Source: Arthrobacter sp. Hiyo8
GTDB lineage: Bacteria; Actinomycetota; Actinomycetes; Actinomycetales; Micrococcaceae
Assembly (NCBI GenBank): GCA_001549895.1
Contig: AP014719.1
Coordinates: 4,588,001 to 4,652,000 of the forward strand
DNA: 64,000 bases
Direction: 5' to 3'
Shown in pieces: positions 9,324-18,661 of this stretch. The position numbers and the translations under genes were made by a program. The stretch's first letter is position 1. Each line of letters opens with the position of its first letter. The notes under the pieces are model-generated. The model saw only the letters and a program-made list of their open reading frames with translations, was not told the origin of the DNA and ran no database searches.

Positions 9324-10211
9324 TCACGCCCACCTGCCGTAGGTGCGGCTTGAGGTTGCTCCGCCACTTCCTGGGTGGCTGCCCAGCTCGCGAGGAGGCG
9401 CAGGGCGTCTGCAGAGGGGGAGCCAGGTTCTGCAGGGTAGATGAACAGCGAGAGGCCGGTGTCCGCCGACAATTCCATTGCCTCGAAAAGTAGGCGGAGT
9501 TCACCCACCACGGGGTGGTGGAAATGCTTGAAACCGCTGTAGTGGCGGCGCACGTTGTGCGCGGCCCAGCGAGTGCGGAATTCATCGCTTCGGGTGGAAA
9601 GCTCTCCTACAAGGTCGCTCAGCCCGCGGTCGAAGGGGTCGCGGCCGGCCTCGGTGCGGAGGATGGCAACCATATTGTTGGCGGCGAGTTCCCAATCCGG
9701 GAAGAACCGCCGGGCCCGTTCTTCATCCAGGAATATGAAGCGTGCGTAGTTGGCGGGCCGGACTGGGTTGACGTACATCTCGGAATGCAAAGCAAGGCCG
9801 AGTTTGTTGGCGGCAAGGATGTCCATGCGGGCGTTGCGGACGAATGCCGGCGCGTCAGTAATGGCGTCAAGGGCGAACTGCACACTTGGCCGGACCTGCT
9901 GTGGTGCGGATCGACGCTGCCTCTTGCTTGTTCGGCGGTACGCGCCAGATCGAACAGGTGCGCACTCTCAGCCTCGTCGAGTTGGAGGGCCCTCGCCAGT
10001 GCCTCCAAGACGCTCTCCGACACTCCCGCAAGGTTCCCGCGTTCGAGCCGGGTGTAATACTCAACGCTCACTCCGGCGAGGTCGCGACTTCGCCGCGACG
10101 GAGCCCTGGTACTCGCCGATTGCCGCCCGACGTCGGCAGCCCTGCCTGTTCGGGGGTGATCTTCGCGCGCCGGGACGCAAGGAAGTCGCGAGCGTCGTTG
10201 CGGTTGTCCAT
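9324..10211 (-). CDS. MmyB-type helix-turn-helix regulator (about three frameshifts)
   Basis: A DNA-binding transcriptional regulator: an N-terminal HTH of the XRE type (RDFLASRRAKITPEQ, then LRRGEVA, LAGVSVEYYTRLERGNLAG and VLEALARALQLDEAE), followed by an MmyB-like ligand-binding domain (ALDAITDAPAFVRNARMDILAAN, and NYARFIFLDEERARRFF). Single-base losses near 10085, 9925 and 9365 split it; all restore a continuous ~295-residue protein. The ATG at 10211 begins MDNRNDARDFL, usual for the family. The exact C-terminus is uncertain: with one loss it ends at 9324, with two at 9310. The regulated genes are unknown. Confidence 0.8.
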
Positions 10212-10327
10212 GCGATCAACGATAGTGACCTCGTAGCGCCCTGAGGGAGTCCCTGACAGTACCTCTATTAACGACACCTCCCGGCAGCGGTGAGGACCCC
10301 GACGTCGTCCGGGATCCGGGCGTCGTG

Positions 10328-10480
10328 CTAGAAAATATGGAAATCGCCCGCATCGGCGTTCGCGGACGGATAGACCACGGGTTCCCGCCCCAACTCCAGC
10401 AGGACGTCGTTGATGCTCATTTGCCCGTCGAGTTGGACGGCCGGGACGAAGGCGGTTTCGGATTCGACTTCAGCGGTCAT
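10328..10480 (-). CDS. 50-residue acidic hypothetical protein
   Basis: A short open frame starting MTAEVESETAFVP and ending in NADAGDFHIF. It contains a plausible small folded or linear motif (VQLDGQMSINDVLLELG) and uses G/C-ending codons like its neighbours. No clear ribosome binding site precedes the ATG, so it would have to be leaderless or weakly translated. It does not match a family I know. Confidence 0.4.
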   Translation of the reverse strand: MTAEVESETAFVPAVQLDGQMSINDVLLELGREPVVYPSANADAGDFHIF

Positions 10481-10569
10481 GGATCGATCTTATGTGCGGC
10501 AGGGCCCACGGGCGCGATGAACACGCGAGCTCCAGGCTAAGTCGCCGGGCGACGTTTTGTGTTCGAGGA

Positions 10570-11436
10570 TCACGGTTTCTGGGATGCGGCCGCGGAGGGG
10601 GAGAGATCGGCCAGCGTAAGGGGATGTGCGGGAGCCTCCGGGAAGGGGTGGCTGATGGTCACAGCCAGATCCGGACTGACGTGGACCAGGGCACCACCGG
10701 GAAGCGCTCTCCACTCGGGGTTGTCATCCATAGGCTCGGTGGCGATGAGGACGTGTCCTGCACGCGAGGCCTCCCTACTGTGGGCGCGGATCCTGGAGCT
10801 CCGCGCGTCCAGGGGAGCCGCCTCGGCCGAGCGGGCAGGAAGCCGTTCCAGAATGTGAAGCTCATGCGTGTCCGGATACCTGACTGCCCAAACGTCGCTC
10901 GCCGTCGTCAGGATGAGGTTCAAGCTGAACACCGGCAGTTCCTTGGCGATCCAGCTGATCGCTCGGATGATACCTTCGCCGACGTCGCCATCCGCTCTTC
11001 TGCTCTCCGCGGTGATCAAGGCGAAGAGGCGCTCACTGTCTGTTTGGCCCTTCACCAGATCCGCGACACCGGACTCCGCCAGCCGCTGGTCCAACCGCTC
11101 AAGATCGCCGAAGGCACCGTTGTGGGCGAACAACCTCCCGTCCTGCTCGAAAGCGTGCGTGTTGACCATGGTGTGCGCGCCGGTGCTGGCATATCGCACA
11201 TGGGCCAGGAATGTCGTGCTCTTCAGGACCCGTGCTTCACGTGCAAAGGCGTGGTCCTCCCATGCGGCGAGTGGCTGCTTGGCGACATGGGCCTTGCCGT
11301 CACCGTCAAAGGTGCCTATGCCGGCGCCGTCGGGCTCGCGCCGGCTCTGGTCAGCGAGGCTGTCCGGGGCGTCCAAAAGCCAGAAAGTGGCCCGGACTGC
11401 TTGCGAACCGGCATGCAAGCCGAACAATCGGCACAT
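10570..11436 (-). CDS. Class II glutamine amidotransferase (YafJ/EgtC-like)
   Basis: A 288-residue protein opening MCRLFGLHAG, where Cys2 becomes the N-terminal nucleophile after methionine removal, as in class II (Ntn) glutamine amidotransferases. Further family signs are REPDGAGIGTFD, FLAHVRYASTGAHTMVNTHAF, GRLFAHNGAFGD and KGQTDSERLFALI. It would release ammonia from glutamine or cleave a gamma-glutamyl bond; the acceptor is unknown. The GAAGGAAGG site before the ATG at 11436 fixes the start; longer frames upstream are not supported. It lies immediately downstream of the glutamate decarboxylase gene on the same strand. Confidence 0.88.
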   Translation of the reverse strand: MCRLFGLHAGSQAVRATFWLLDAPDSLADQSRREPDGAGIGTFDGDGKAHVAKQPLAAWEDHAFAREARVLKSTTFLAHVRYASTGAHTMVNTHAFEQDGRLFAHNGAFGDLERLDQRLAESGVADLVKGQTDSERLFALITAESRRADGDVGEGIIRAISWIAKELPVFSLNLILTTASDVWAVRYPDTHELHILERLPARSAEAAPLDARSSRIRAHSREASRAGHVLIATEPMDDNPEWRALPGGALVHVSPDLAVTISHPFPEAPAHPLTLADLSPSAAASQKP

Positions 11437-11482
11437 GGCACGCATCCTTCCTTCAATCGTCTGGCGGCGAAGCTGCTGCTGG

Positions 11483-12877
11483 CTAGTGGTGGAACGCCTG
11501 GGTCTGCCCACCGGCGGGCATCGGTGCCGTGAGGCCGTCCAGGTAGGCGACTTCTTTCTTGAGATCGGCCAGGAAACTGGATGCGAGGTCGCGGGTGAAT
11601 CCGTTGCGGACAACGATCCGTTGGACTGTGATCTCGCTCAATCCTTCCGGCATGGGGTAGGCGGGGACGAGCCACCCATTCATCCGCAGCCTTTCGGACA
11701 AGTGGTGAAGGTTCCACCTCTCGGTGTAGCCGTCGGTGAGTTGCCAGGCAAAGACAGGAATGTCGGATCCGTCGCTCCACAAAGTAAACGCCTCCATTGC
11801 CCTATTTCACTGGAGAGATAGAGTGCCACGTCCCGGGAGGTTGCCTGGACGGATTTGTATCCCTCGTATCCGAGCCGGAGGAACAGGTAGTACTGAAGGA
11901 GCACCTGGGCGCCGGGCGTGAGAAGTTCAGGGCGAAGCTCGGCATGTTCCCGCCCAGGTAACTGACATGGAAAATCAGGTCCTCGGGGAGTGCCTGCTCG
12001 TCACGCCAGATAATCCAGCCGAGGCCGGGGTAGACCAAGCCGTACTTGTGGCCGGAGGTGTTGATCGAGGCAACCCGCGGCAGGCGGAAGTCCCAGACGG
12101 TCTCCCGTTGCAGGAAAGGTGCAACCATGGCTCCGGAGGCGCCGTCGACGTGGATCGGAATATCAAGGCCCCGCTTTGCCTGGATCTCGTCCAACGCCGC
12201 CGAGATCTTCTCGACGGGTTCATAGACCCCGTGTAGGTCACGCCCATGATCGCGACAACGCCGATGGTGTTCGCATCGACGTACTTGTCCAGCTCGTAGC
12301 CGTCCAGCATTTGGTGTTCCTGCGACACCGGAACGAAGCGGGCCTCCACGTCCCAGTAGTTGCAGAACTTCTCCCAGCACACTTGGACGGCCGAGCTGAG
12401 GACCAGGTTGGGTTTGTCCGTGGACAGGCCGGCCGCCCTCCGTGCGTGCTGCCAGCGACGTTTCAAGGCCAGGCCGCCCAGCATGCACGCCTCGGAAGAA
12501 CCGATCGTTGAGGTCCCGACTGACTTGGCGGGATCGGGTGCGTTCCACAAGTCTGCGAGCATCCGCCAGCAACGGGTTTCGATCAACGCCGTCTGCGGGT
12601 ACTCGTCCTTGTCGATCATGTTCTTGTCGAACGTCTCGGCGTACAGCTTCGACGCTTCCGGTTCCATCCACGTTCCAACGAATGTTGCCAGGTTCAAGCG
12701 GGAGTTGCCGTCCAACATGGCTTCGTCGTGGACAACCTGATAGGCGGTCGACGGAAGGGACTCACCGTCCGGAATGGTGAACCGTGGAAAAATACTGGAT
12801 TCTCCGGGTCGGCTGAAGACGGGGTTCAGCTCTACTGCAGTGTCGGGTTCATGGGCTGATGTTCGGTGTGACCTATT
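11483..12877 (-). CDS. gad: Glutamate decarboxylase (about four frameshifts)
   Basis: Pyridoxal-phosphate enzyme that converts glutamate to GABA and CO2, consuming a proton. Family patterns are STIGSSEACMLGGLA, VDGASGAMVAPF, SINTSGHKYGLVYPG with the cofactor lysine in HKYG, and near the end RMNGWLVPAYPMP. Single-base losses near 12230, 11910 and 11800 break the frame. The start is also damaged: an AAAGGAG site is followed by AATAGG where ATG AGG is expected, so one G is probably missing at about 12876. Rejoined, the protein is ~465 residues, normal for GAD. No glutamate/GABA antiporter gene is adjacent. Confidence 0.88.
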
Positions 12878-13087
12878 GATGGTTCGCTCCTTTGACTCGC
12901 CGCTGCGGTGGCATGGCCCGCCAAGGCCCCACGCTACCGCGTGCGTACGCCGTACCCAAGCACTTTCGGGAGCCGCCATCGTTCAGATCGTCGCAGCCTG
13001 TGGCCTTCCAGGCCATGGTGCCAAAGTGACTCCTGGTGCATAATCGCAGGGGACGGAGCTCTGTCACCGTGAGGCTAGGAGGCACCA

Positions 13088-14681
13088 ATGTCGATGCAGG
13101 ACACTCCAGAAGATCGTCGGCCGGGGAGACGCAAAGCGTTCCGCTACCAGGATCGGACAGGGCTCCCGCCCGGGCCTCCGGGACATTCTCGGCCCTGTCG
13201 ATCCTTCCCATCGGATCGAAGCGACAGTCATCCTGAGGCGCCAGGAAGAAATGCCCGAGGTGCCGTCCGCTGTGCTTTCGCGGGACGAACTTGCCTCCCG
13301 ATACGGCGCATCGGCCGCAGACCTGGATCTTGCTGTAGGCACTTTCACCAACCTTGGTCTCGACGTCGTGGAGTCGGACGCGGCCAGCCGCAGGATTCGG
13401 CTGGCCGGAACCGTGGAGCAGATGAGCAGCATTTTCGGGACATCCCTGGACGAGCTGACCAGCCGAAGCCGGACGGTACCGCTATCACCCACCGGCACCG
13501 CACCGGAGGCCTCCACGTCCCTGCGGCCCTCGACGGCGTCATCGTTGCCGTCCTCGGCCTTGACGACCGGCCGCAGGCCCGCGCCCAATTCCGCGCCATT
13601 CCCTCGCTGCGGCCGCTGCGAGCTACACCCCGCCGCAGCTGGGAAGGATCTACAATTTCCCTGCGGGAACGGACGGGACGGGCCAAACCGTTGCCATCCT
13701 CGAGCTGGGTGGCGGCTACGGGCAGCAAGACCTTGACACGTACTTCCTGGGCCTTGGTATCCCCACGCCAAGCGTCACCGCAGTAGGAGTCGACGGCGGG
13801 GCGAACCAGCCGGGGCAGGATCCGTCGGGCGCCGACGGGGAAGTCCTGCTGGACATCGAGGTGGTCGGCGCCTTGGCGCCAAAGGCCAACATATTGGTCT
13901 ATTTCGCCCCCAACACCGACGCCGGCTTCCTGGATGCGATTATCGCTGCCTCGCATGCAACCCCGACGCCGGCCGCGATCAGCATCAGCTGGGGCCAGAG
14001 CGAAGACGCCTGGACCGGCCAAGCCCGGACGGCTTTCGACCAGGCCATGGCCGACGCCGCGGCCCTCGGCGTGACGGTGACAGCGGCAGCCGGGGACAAC
14101 GGCAGTGCCGACGGCGCAACCGACAACAAGGATCACGCCGATTTCCCGGCGTCGAGCCCGCATGTGCTGGCCTGCGGCGGAACCAGACTTCAAGCGGACA
14201 CTGCAACAGGTGTCATCAGGGCGGAAACGGTCTGGAACGACGGACCCAACTCGGCTACCGGCGGAGGATTCAGCGACGTCTTTCCGGCGCCCTCCTGGCA
14301 GTCGGGGATCCCGGGGCACGCCAAGCACAAGCCTGTGCCCAAGAAGGCCGGAAGGGGCGTCCCGATGTCAGCGGCGTTGCCGACCCGCAGACCGGCTATC
14401 AGGTGCGCGTCGACGGGAAAGACATGGTGATCGGTGGAACAAGTGCGGTGGCGCCGCTCTGGGCGGCCCTCGTCGCCCGGCTCGCCCAGGCCACCAACAG
14501 GCGCTTCGGCCTGATCCAGCCGCTGCTTTACCAAAACGGCAAGCAACCGGCGTCGGGCTTCCATGACATCACCTCAGGCTCCAATGGAAGCTACCACGCC
14601 GGGACCGGTTGGGATCCCTGCACAGGCCTGGGCAGTCCGGACGGCAGTGCCCTCCTTGCATTGCTCCAAGCCAAGGCTTAG
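13088..14681 (+). CDS. S53 family (sedolisin/kumamolisin-like) peptidase (about five frameshifts)
   Basis: Serine-carboxyl peptidase with an N-terminal pro-domain (VDPSHRIEATVILRRQEEMP, SRDELASRYGASAADL, TFTNLGLDVVE) and a subtilisin-fold catalytic domain. Visible catalytic elements are the Glu/Asp pair in DGEVLLDIEVVG, the oxyanion Asp in AAAGDNGSADG and the serine in GGTSAVAPLWAAL. A late Asp/Gly segment (GTGWDPCTGLGSPDG) fits the calcium site. Single-base losses fall near 13115, 13190, 13460, 13620 and 14362. The N-terminus (MSMQDTPEDRR) shows no signal peptide, although most family members act outside the cell. Confidence 0.88.
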
Positions 14682-14791
14682 TGGACCTGCCGGAGCCATT
14701 GCGGCGGTCCCAAAACCCGCCACGACACGGCTTTGACTCTGTAAACTGGTTGGTGTCCTTTACAACCTCAGGTTTCAAAGGAGGCTACACA

Positions 14792-14993
14792 ATGGCTGGA
14801 TACTTTGAGCTGGTCGATGGACCCAACGATGGATACAGGATTGCACTGCGCGACGGTGAAGGCGAGATCCTGGCGATGTCTACGACCTTTGCCACCAAAC
14901 AATCGGCTGTCCGCGGGATATCCACACTCCGGGAGATCGCCGGAACAGCCTCATCAAGGACAGGAGCCACGGACGGTGGACGCCGTCCCTTGA
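14792..14993 (+). CDS. YegP/DUF1508-like small protein (about two frameshifts)
   Basis: It starts MAGYFELVDGPNDGYRIAL with a very strong AAAGGAGG site and resembles the YegP-like protein at 1607-1813 (same MAGxFE opening, then MSTTFATKQSAVRGISTLREIAG). After residue ~53 the frame breaks near 14950, and again near 14968; correcting both gives LIKDRS followed by a short tail ending at TGA 14991-14993, ~68 residues like its relative. Without correction the tail runs on to 15052. A TAAACT hexamer at 14742-14747 may be the -10 box. Function is unknown. Confidence 0.6.
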
Positions 14994-15320
14994 GCGTCAG
15001 GCCCACCACTTGCATCTGTTCCACCAACCCGCATGGCGGAAGCACGAAGTGAGAAGCGCAGCAGGCCGCTTGTAGCCCTGCGATAGCGCGGGTTCGCAAA
15101 CCGCCCCGCACTCCAGTTCCCACAGGGCACTCCGTTACGGATTGAACGGGCTGCAATGACGCATGCCGAAAATGCCGTCCCGCCAAGTCTCCTCGGGGGA
15201 AAACGGCACGCCTGCGCCTGCTTTGGCTGCCCCAGCCCGAGCGGATACGATGGACGATGGCTGGCTGTGGTCCCCGTACGCCACAAGCTATGAAGCCTTA
15301 TCAATGAATAGGAGACACCC
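14994..15320. other. Intergenic region upstream of thrS
   Basis: No protein gene is convincing here. The only recognisable element is the thrS promoter candidate at 15223-15251. I looked for a T-box (specifier stem plus conserved TGG-containing bulge) and did not see one. Confidence 0.5.
15223..15251 (+). promoter_or_regulatory. Candidate thrS promoter
   Basis: TTGGCT (15223-15228) and TACGAT (15246-15251) are separated by 17 bases, a good match to actinobacterial housekeeping promoters, about 70 bases before the thrS start. Confidence 0.5.
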
Positions 15321-17329
15321 GTGTCAGATGCCCAGCAGATCACCCTCATCGTCGATGGCGAAGAGACCAAGGTGACGGAGGGGACCACCGGCGCGGAACT
15401 CTTCTTTGAGCGCCGCGACGTCGTTGTGGCCCGAGTCGACGGCGAACTCAAGGACCTCGACCAAGTGCTGCCCGAGGGTGCCCAGGTTGACGGCATCACC
15501 ATCGACTCACCGGACGGCCTGAACGTCCTCCGCCACTCCACCGCGCACGTGATGGCCCAGGCTGTGCAGCAGCTTCGTCCGGACGCCAAGCTCGGAATCG
15601 GTCCCTACATCACAGACGGCTTCTACTTCGATTTCGATGTCGCCGAGCCCTTCACTCCTGAAGACCTGCGGCAGCTTGAGAAGATGATGCAGAAGATCAT
15701 CAACCAGAACCAGAAGTTCGTGCGCCGCGTCGTCACCGAGGACGAAGCCCGCGAGGCCATGAAGGGCGAGCCTTACAAGCTTGAACTGCTGGGCAAGAAG
15801 AACGACGCCGCCGACGCCGGAGAGGGCGTCAACGTCGAGGTGGGCGCCGGGGAAATCACCATCTACGACAATGTGGATCGCAAGAGCGGCGACAGCGTAT
15901 GGTGCGATCTCTGCCGAGGCCCGCACCTGCCCAACACCAAACTGATCTCCAACGCTTTCGCCCTGACCCGCTCCTCGGCGGCGTACTGGCTGGGCAACCA
16001 GAACAACCAGCAGTTGCAGCGTATCTACGGCACCGCTTGGCCCACCAAGGATGCGCTGAAGGCGTACCAGGAGCGCATCGCCGAGGCCGAGCGCCGAGAT
16101 CACCGCAAGCTCGGCGCGGAACTTGACCTGTTTTCCTTCCCGGATGAGCTGGGCTCCGGACTGCCGGTGTTCCACCCGAAGGGCGGGATCATCCGCAAGG
16201 CGATGGAGGACTATTCGCGCCAGCGCCACGTGGACGCCGGATACGAGTTCGTCTACACCCCGCATATCACCAAGGGACACCTCTACGAGGTCTCCGGCCA
16301 CCTTGACTGGTACAGGGAAGGCATGTTCCCGGCGATGCACATCGACGCGGAACTGAACGACGACGGCACCGTGCGCAAGCCCGGCCAGGACTACTACCTG
16401 AAGCCGATGAACTGTCCGATGCACAACCTCATCTTCCGTTCGCGCGGCCGCTCCTACCGGGAACTGCCCCTGCGGCTCTTCGAATTCGGCTCTGTGTATC
16501 GCTACGAGAAGTCCGGTGTTGTCCATGGTCTGACCCGCGTGCGCGGCATGACACAGGACGACGCCCACATCTACTGCACCCGCGAACAGATGAAGGACGA
16601 GCTCACCACCACCTTGAACTTTGTCCTTGGCCTCCTCAAGGACTACGGACTGGACGACTTCTACCTTGAACTGTCCACCAAGAACGAAGACAAGTTCGTT
16701 GGGGAAGACGCCGCCTGGGAAGAAGCCACACGCACCTTGGCAGAAGTAGCCGAGGCCTCGGGCTGGAACTTGTTCCGGATCCGGGTGGAGCCGCGTTCTA
16801 CGGCCCCAAGATCTCCGTGCAGGCGAAGGACGCGTTGGGCCGCACTTGGCAGATGTCCACCATCCAGCTGGACTTCAACCTGCCTGAGCGTTTTGAGTTG
16901 GAGTTCCAGGCTGCCGACGGCACACGCCAGCGCCCCGTCATGATCCACCGCGCGCTGTTCGGCTCGGTAGAGCGTTTCATGGGCGTCCTCACCGAACACT
17001 ACGCGGGAGCTTTCCCCGCGTGGCTCTCGCCCGTGCAGGTGGTCGGCATTCCGGTGGCTGAGGCGTTCAACGACTACATGTTCGACGTCGTTGGCCAGCT
17101 CAAGGCTGCGGGTATCCGTGCCGAAGTGGACATTTCCTCCGACCGCTTCCCAAAGAAGATCCGCACCGCGAGCAAGGACAAGATTCCGTTCGTCCTCATT
17201 GCCGGCGGAGAGGACGCAGAGGCCGGTGCGGTGTCGTTCCGCTTCCGTGACGGCAGCCAAGACAACGGTGTGCCCGTTGCCGAGGCCGTCCGAAGGATCG
17301 TGGACGCCGTCAAGAACCGCGAGAGCTGA
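15321..17329 (+). CDS. thrS: Threonyl-tRNA synthetase (one frameshift)
   Basis: Class II aminoacyl-tRNA synthetase charging tRNA-Thr. Domains in order are an N-terminal TGS domain (ITLIVDGEETKVTEGTTG), the editing domain with HSTAHVMAQAV, the catalytic core with MNCPMHNLIF (zinc-binding Cys) and RLFEFGSVYRYEKSGVVHGLTRVRG written in motif 2, and the C-terminal anticodon-binding domain (PVQVVGIPVAEAF, AGIRAEVDISSDRF). One G is missing near 16766 (TGGAAC for TGGGAAC), which separates the last ~185 residues. Rejoined length is ~669, normal. The GTG start has an AGGAG site seven bases upstream. It heads the thrS-HIT-pgsA run. Confidence 0.94.
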
Positions 17330-17357
17330 CGAGTCGGACACCGCGGGGCCAGGAAAA

Positions 17358-17966
17358 ATGCAGGAGAACACGGGCGTGACAGCTGACTATCCGGGCGATG
17401 CCGAAGTGACTGACGACTTCGGCCTGGCAGGTGTTCCTGATGCCTTCCAACGCCTGTGGACTCCGCACCGCCTGGCCTACATCAAGGGTGGGCAGAACCA
17501 GTTCAAGAACGAGGACGACTGCCCGTTCTGCGTGGCTCCGAGCCGCACGGACAAGGAATCCCTCATCGTGCGCCGCGGCAAGACGTGCTACGTGGTCCTC
17601 AATTTGTTCCCTTACAACCCCGGTCACTTGCTCGTGTGCCCGTACCGGCATGTTCCGGACTACACGGACATTACCGTGCAGGAAACGGCGGAAATGGCGG
17701 AGCTCACGCAGACCGCGATGCGGGTGCTGCGCAAGGTGGCCAACCCGAGCGGCTTCAACCTGGGCATGAACCAAGGTGTGGCCGGCGGGGCGGGCATCGC
17801 AGCCCACCTGCATCAGCACGTAGTTCCGCGCTGGGGCGGGGACGGTAACTTTTTCCCCATCATCGCCCAGACGAAGGCTGTCACCCAGACCCTTGACGAG
17901 GTCCGCCAGCAAGTGGCCGACGCCTGGCCGGAAGAGTCGGATCTGTCCGGGGAGCCGGATGCTTAA
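17358..17966 (+). CDS. HIT family hydrolase
   Basis: A ~200-residue histidine-triad protein, with the triad in HLHQHVVPRWGGD near residue 155 and a CPFC pair near residue 50 that probably binds zinc. Such proteins hydrolyse dinucleoside polyphosphates or nucleotide phosphoramidates; the actinobacterial member between thrS and pgsA resembles Rv2613c of M. tuberculosis, described as an AP4A phosphorylase. The ATG at 17358 has a weak site; a GTG at 17376 preceded by GGAG is an equally good start. Its stop overlaps the pgsA start by eight bases. Confidence 0.9.
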   Translation: MQENTGVTADYPGDAEVTDDFGLAGVPDAFQRLWTPHRLAYIKGGQNQFKNEDDCPFCVAPSRTDKESLIVRRGKTCYVVLNLFPYNPGHLLVCPYRHVPDYTDITVQETAEMAELTQTAMRVLRKVANPSGFNLGMNQGVAGGAGIAAHLHQHVVPRWGGDGNFFPIIAQTKAVTQTLDEVRQQVADAWPEESDLSGEPDA

Positions 17967-18588
17967 TCGGCACGCCCGCGGGTTCTTCACCGGGCTGTTC
18001 TCGCCCCTGGCCCGGTTCCTGCTCAAGGTGGGGGTCTCGCCCGACGCCGTTACCGTCGTCGGGACCGCGGGCGTAGTTCTCGGTGCCCTGATTCTCTACC
18101 CCCTGGGCCAGCTCTGGTGGGGTTCGCTGCTGATCGCCGTTTTCGCGCTGTCCGACGTCGTGGACGGCATCATGGCAAGGGAACAGGGACGCAGCGGCCC
18201 GTGGGGAAACTTCCTCGACTCCACGCTGGACCGGCTGGCAGACGGCGCCATTTTCGCCGGCGTCGCAATCTGGTTCTTCACGGGAGGCGGGAACAGCGCG
18301 ATTGCTATCGCGTCCCTGGGCTGCCTGGTGCTCGGGATGGTGGTTTCGTACGCCCGCGCCAAGGCTGAATCATTGGGCTTCTACGCCAATGTGGGCATCG
18401 CCGAGCGCGCTGAGCGGCTTATTTCCGTGCTCCTTGTCACCGGTCTGACCGGGCTGGGGCTGCCCCCCGTCGTCTTGCTGGTGACCCTTGTCATCCTCGC
18501 CGCCGCAACGGCAGTCACCGTCGTCCAAAGGATGGCCGCCGTCCGCGAACAGGCAATGGCAGACGTCGACGGCGGGACGCCCGCTTAA
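17959..18588 (+). CDS. pgsA: CDP-alcohol phosphatidyltransferase (phosphatidylinositol phosphate synthase type)
   Basis: Membrane enzyme of 209 residues with six predicted helices. The CDP-alcohol signature is complete: DVVDGIMAR, then eight residues, then GNFLDSTLD. By position next to the HIT gene it corresponds to PgsA1 (Rv2612c), which makes phosphatidylinositol phosphate from CDP-diacylglycerol and inositol phosphate. The ATG overlaps the end of the HIT gene, so translation is probably coupled. The acyltransferase and PimA mannosyltransferase genes that follow pgsA1 in mycobacteria are absent here; a DUF222/HNH gene on the other strand follows instead. Confidence 0.88.
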   Translation: MLNRHARGFFTGLFSPLARFLLKVGVSPDAVTVVGTAGVVLGALILYPLGQLWWGSLLIAVFALSDVVDGIMAREQGRSGPWGNFLDSTLDRLADGAIFAGVAIWFFTGGGNSAIAIASLGCLVLGMVVSYARAKAESLGFYANVGIAERAERLISVLLVTGLTGLGLPPVVLLVTLVILAAATAVTVVQRMAAVREQAMADVDGGTPA

Positions 18589-18661
18589 GCGGTGATTCGC
18601 CCGTAGCAGGCCCTGCTTTTGCGCGACGGCGGTCAACCCCCGTGTCTCATTCCGGGCGGGT

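Noticed and set aside
14994..15320. T-box riboswitch upstream of thrS (also looked for before hisS, aspS and alaS)
   Set aside because: No specifier stem or conserved antiterminator bulge could be found; a plain promoter explains the thrS upstream region.
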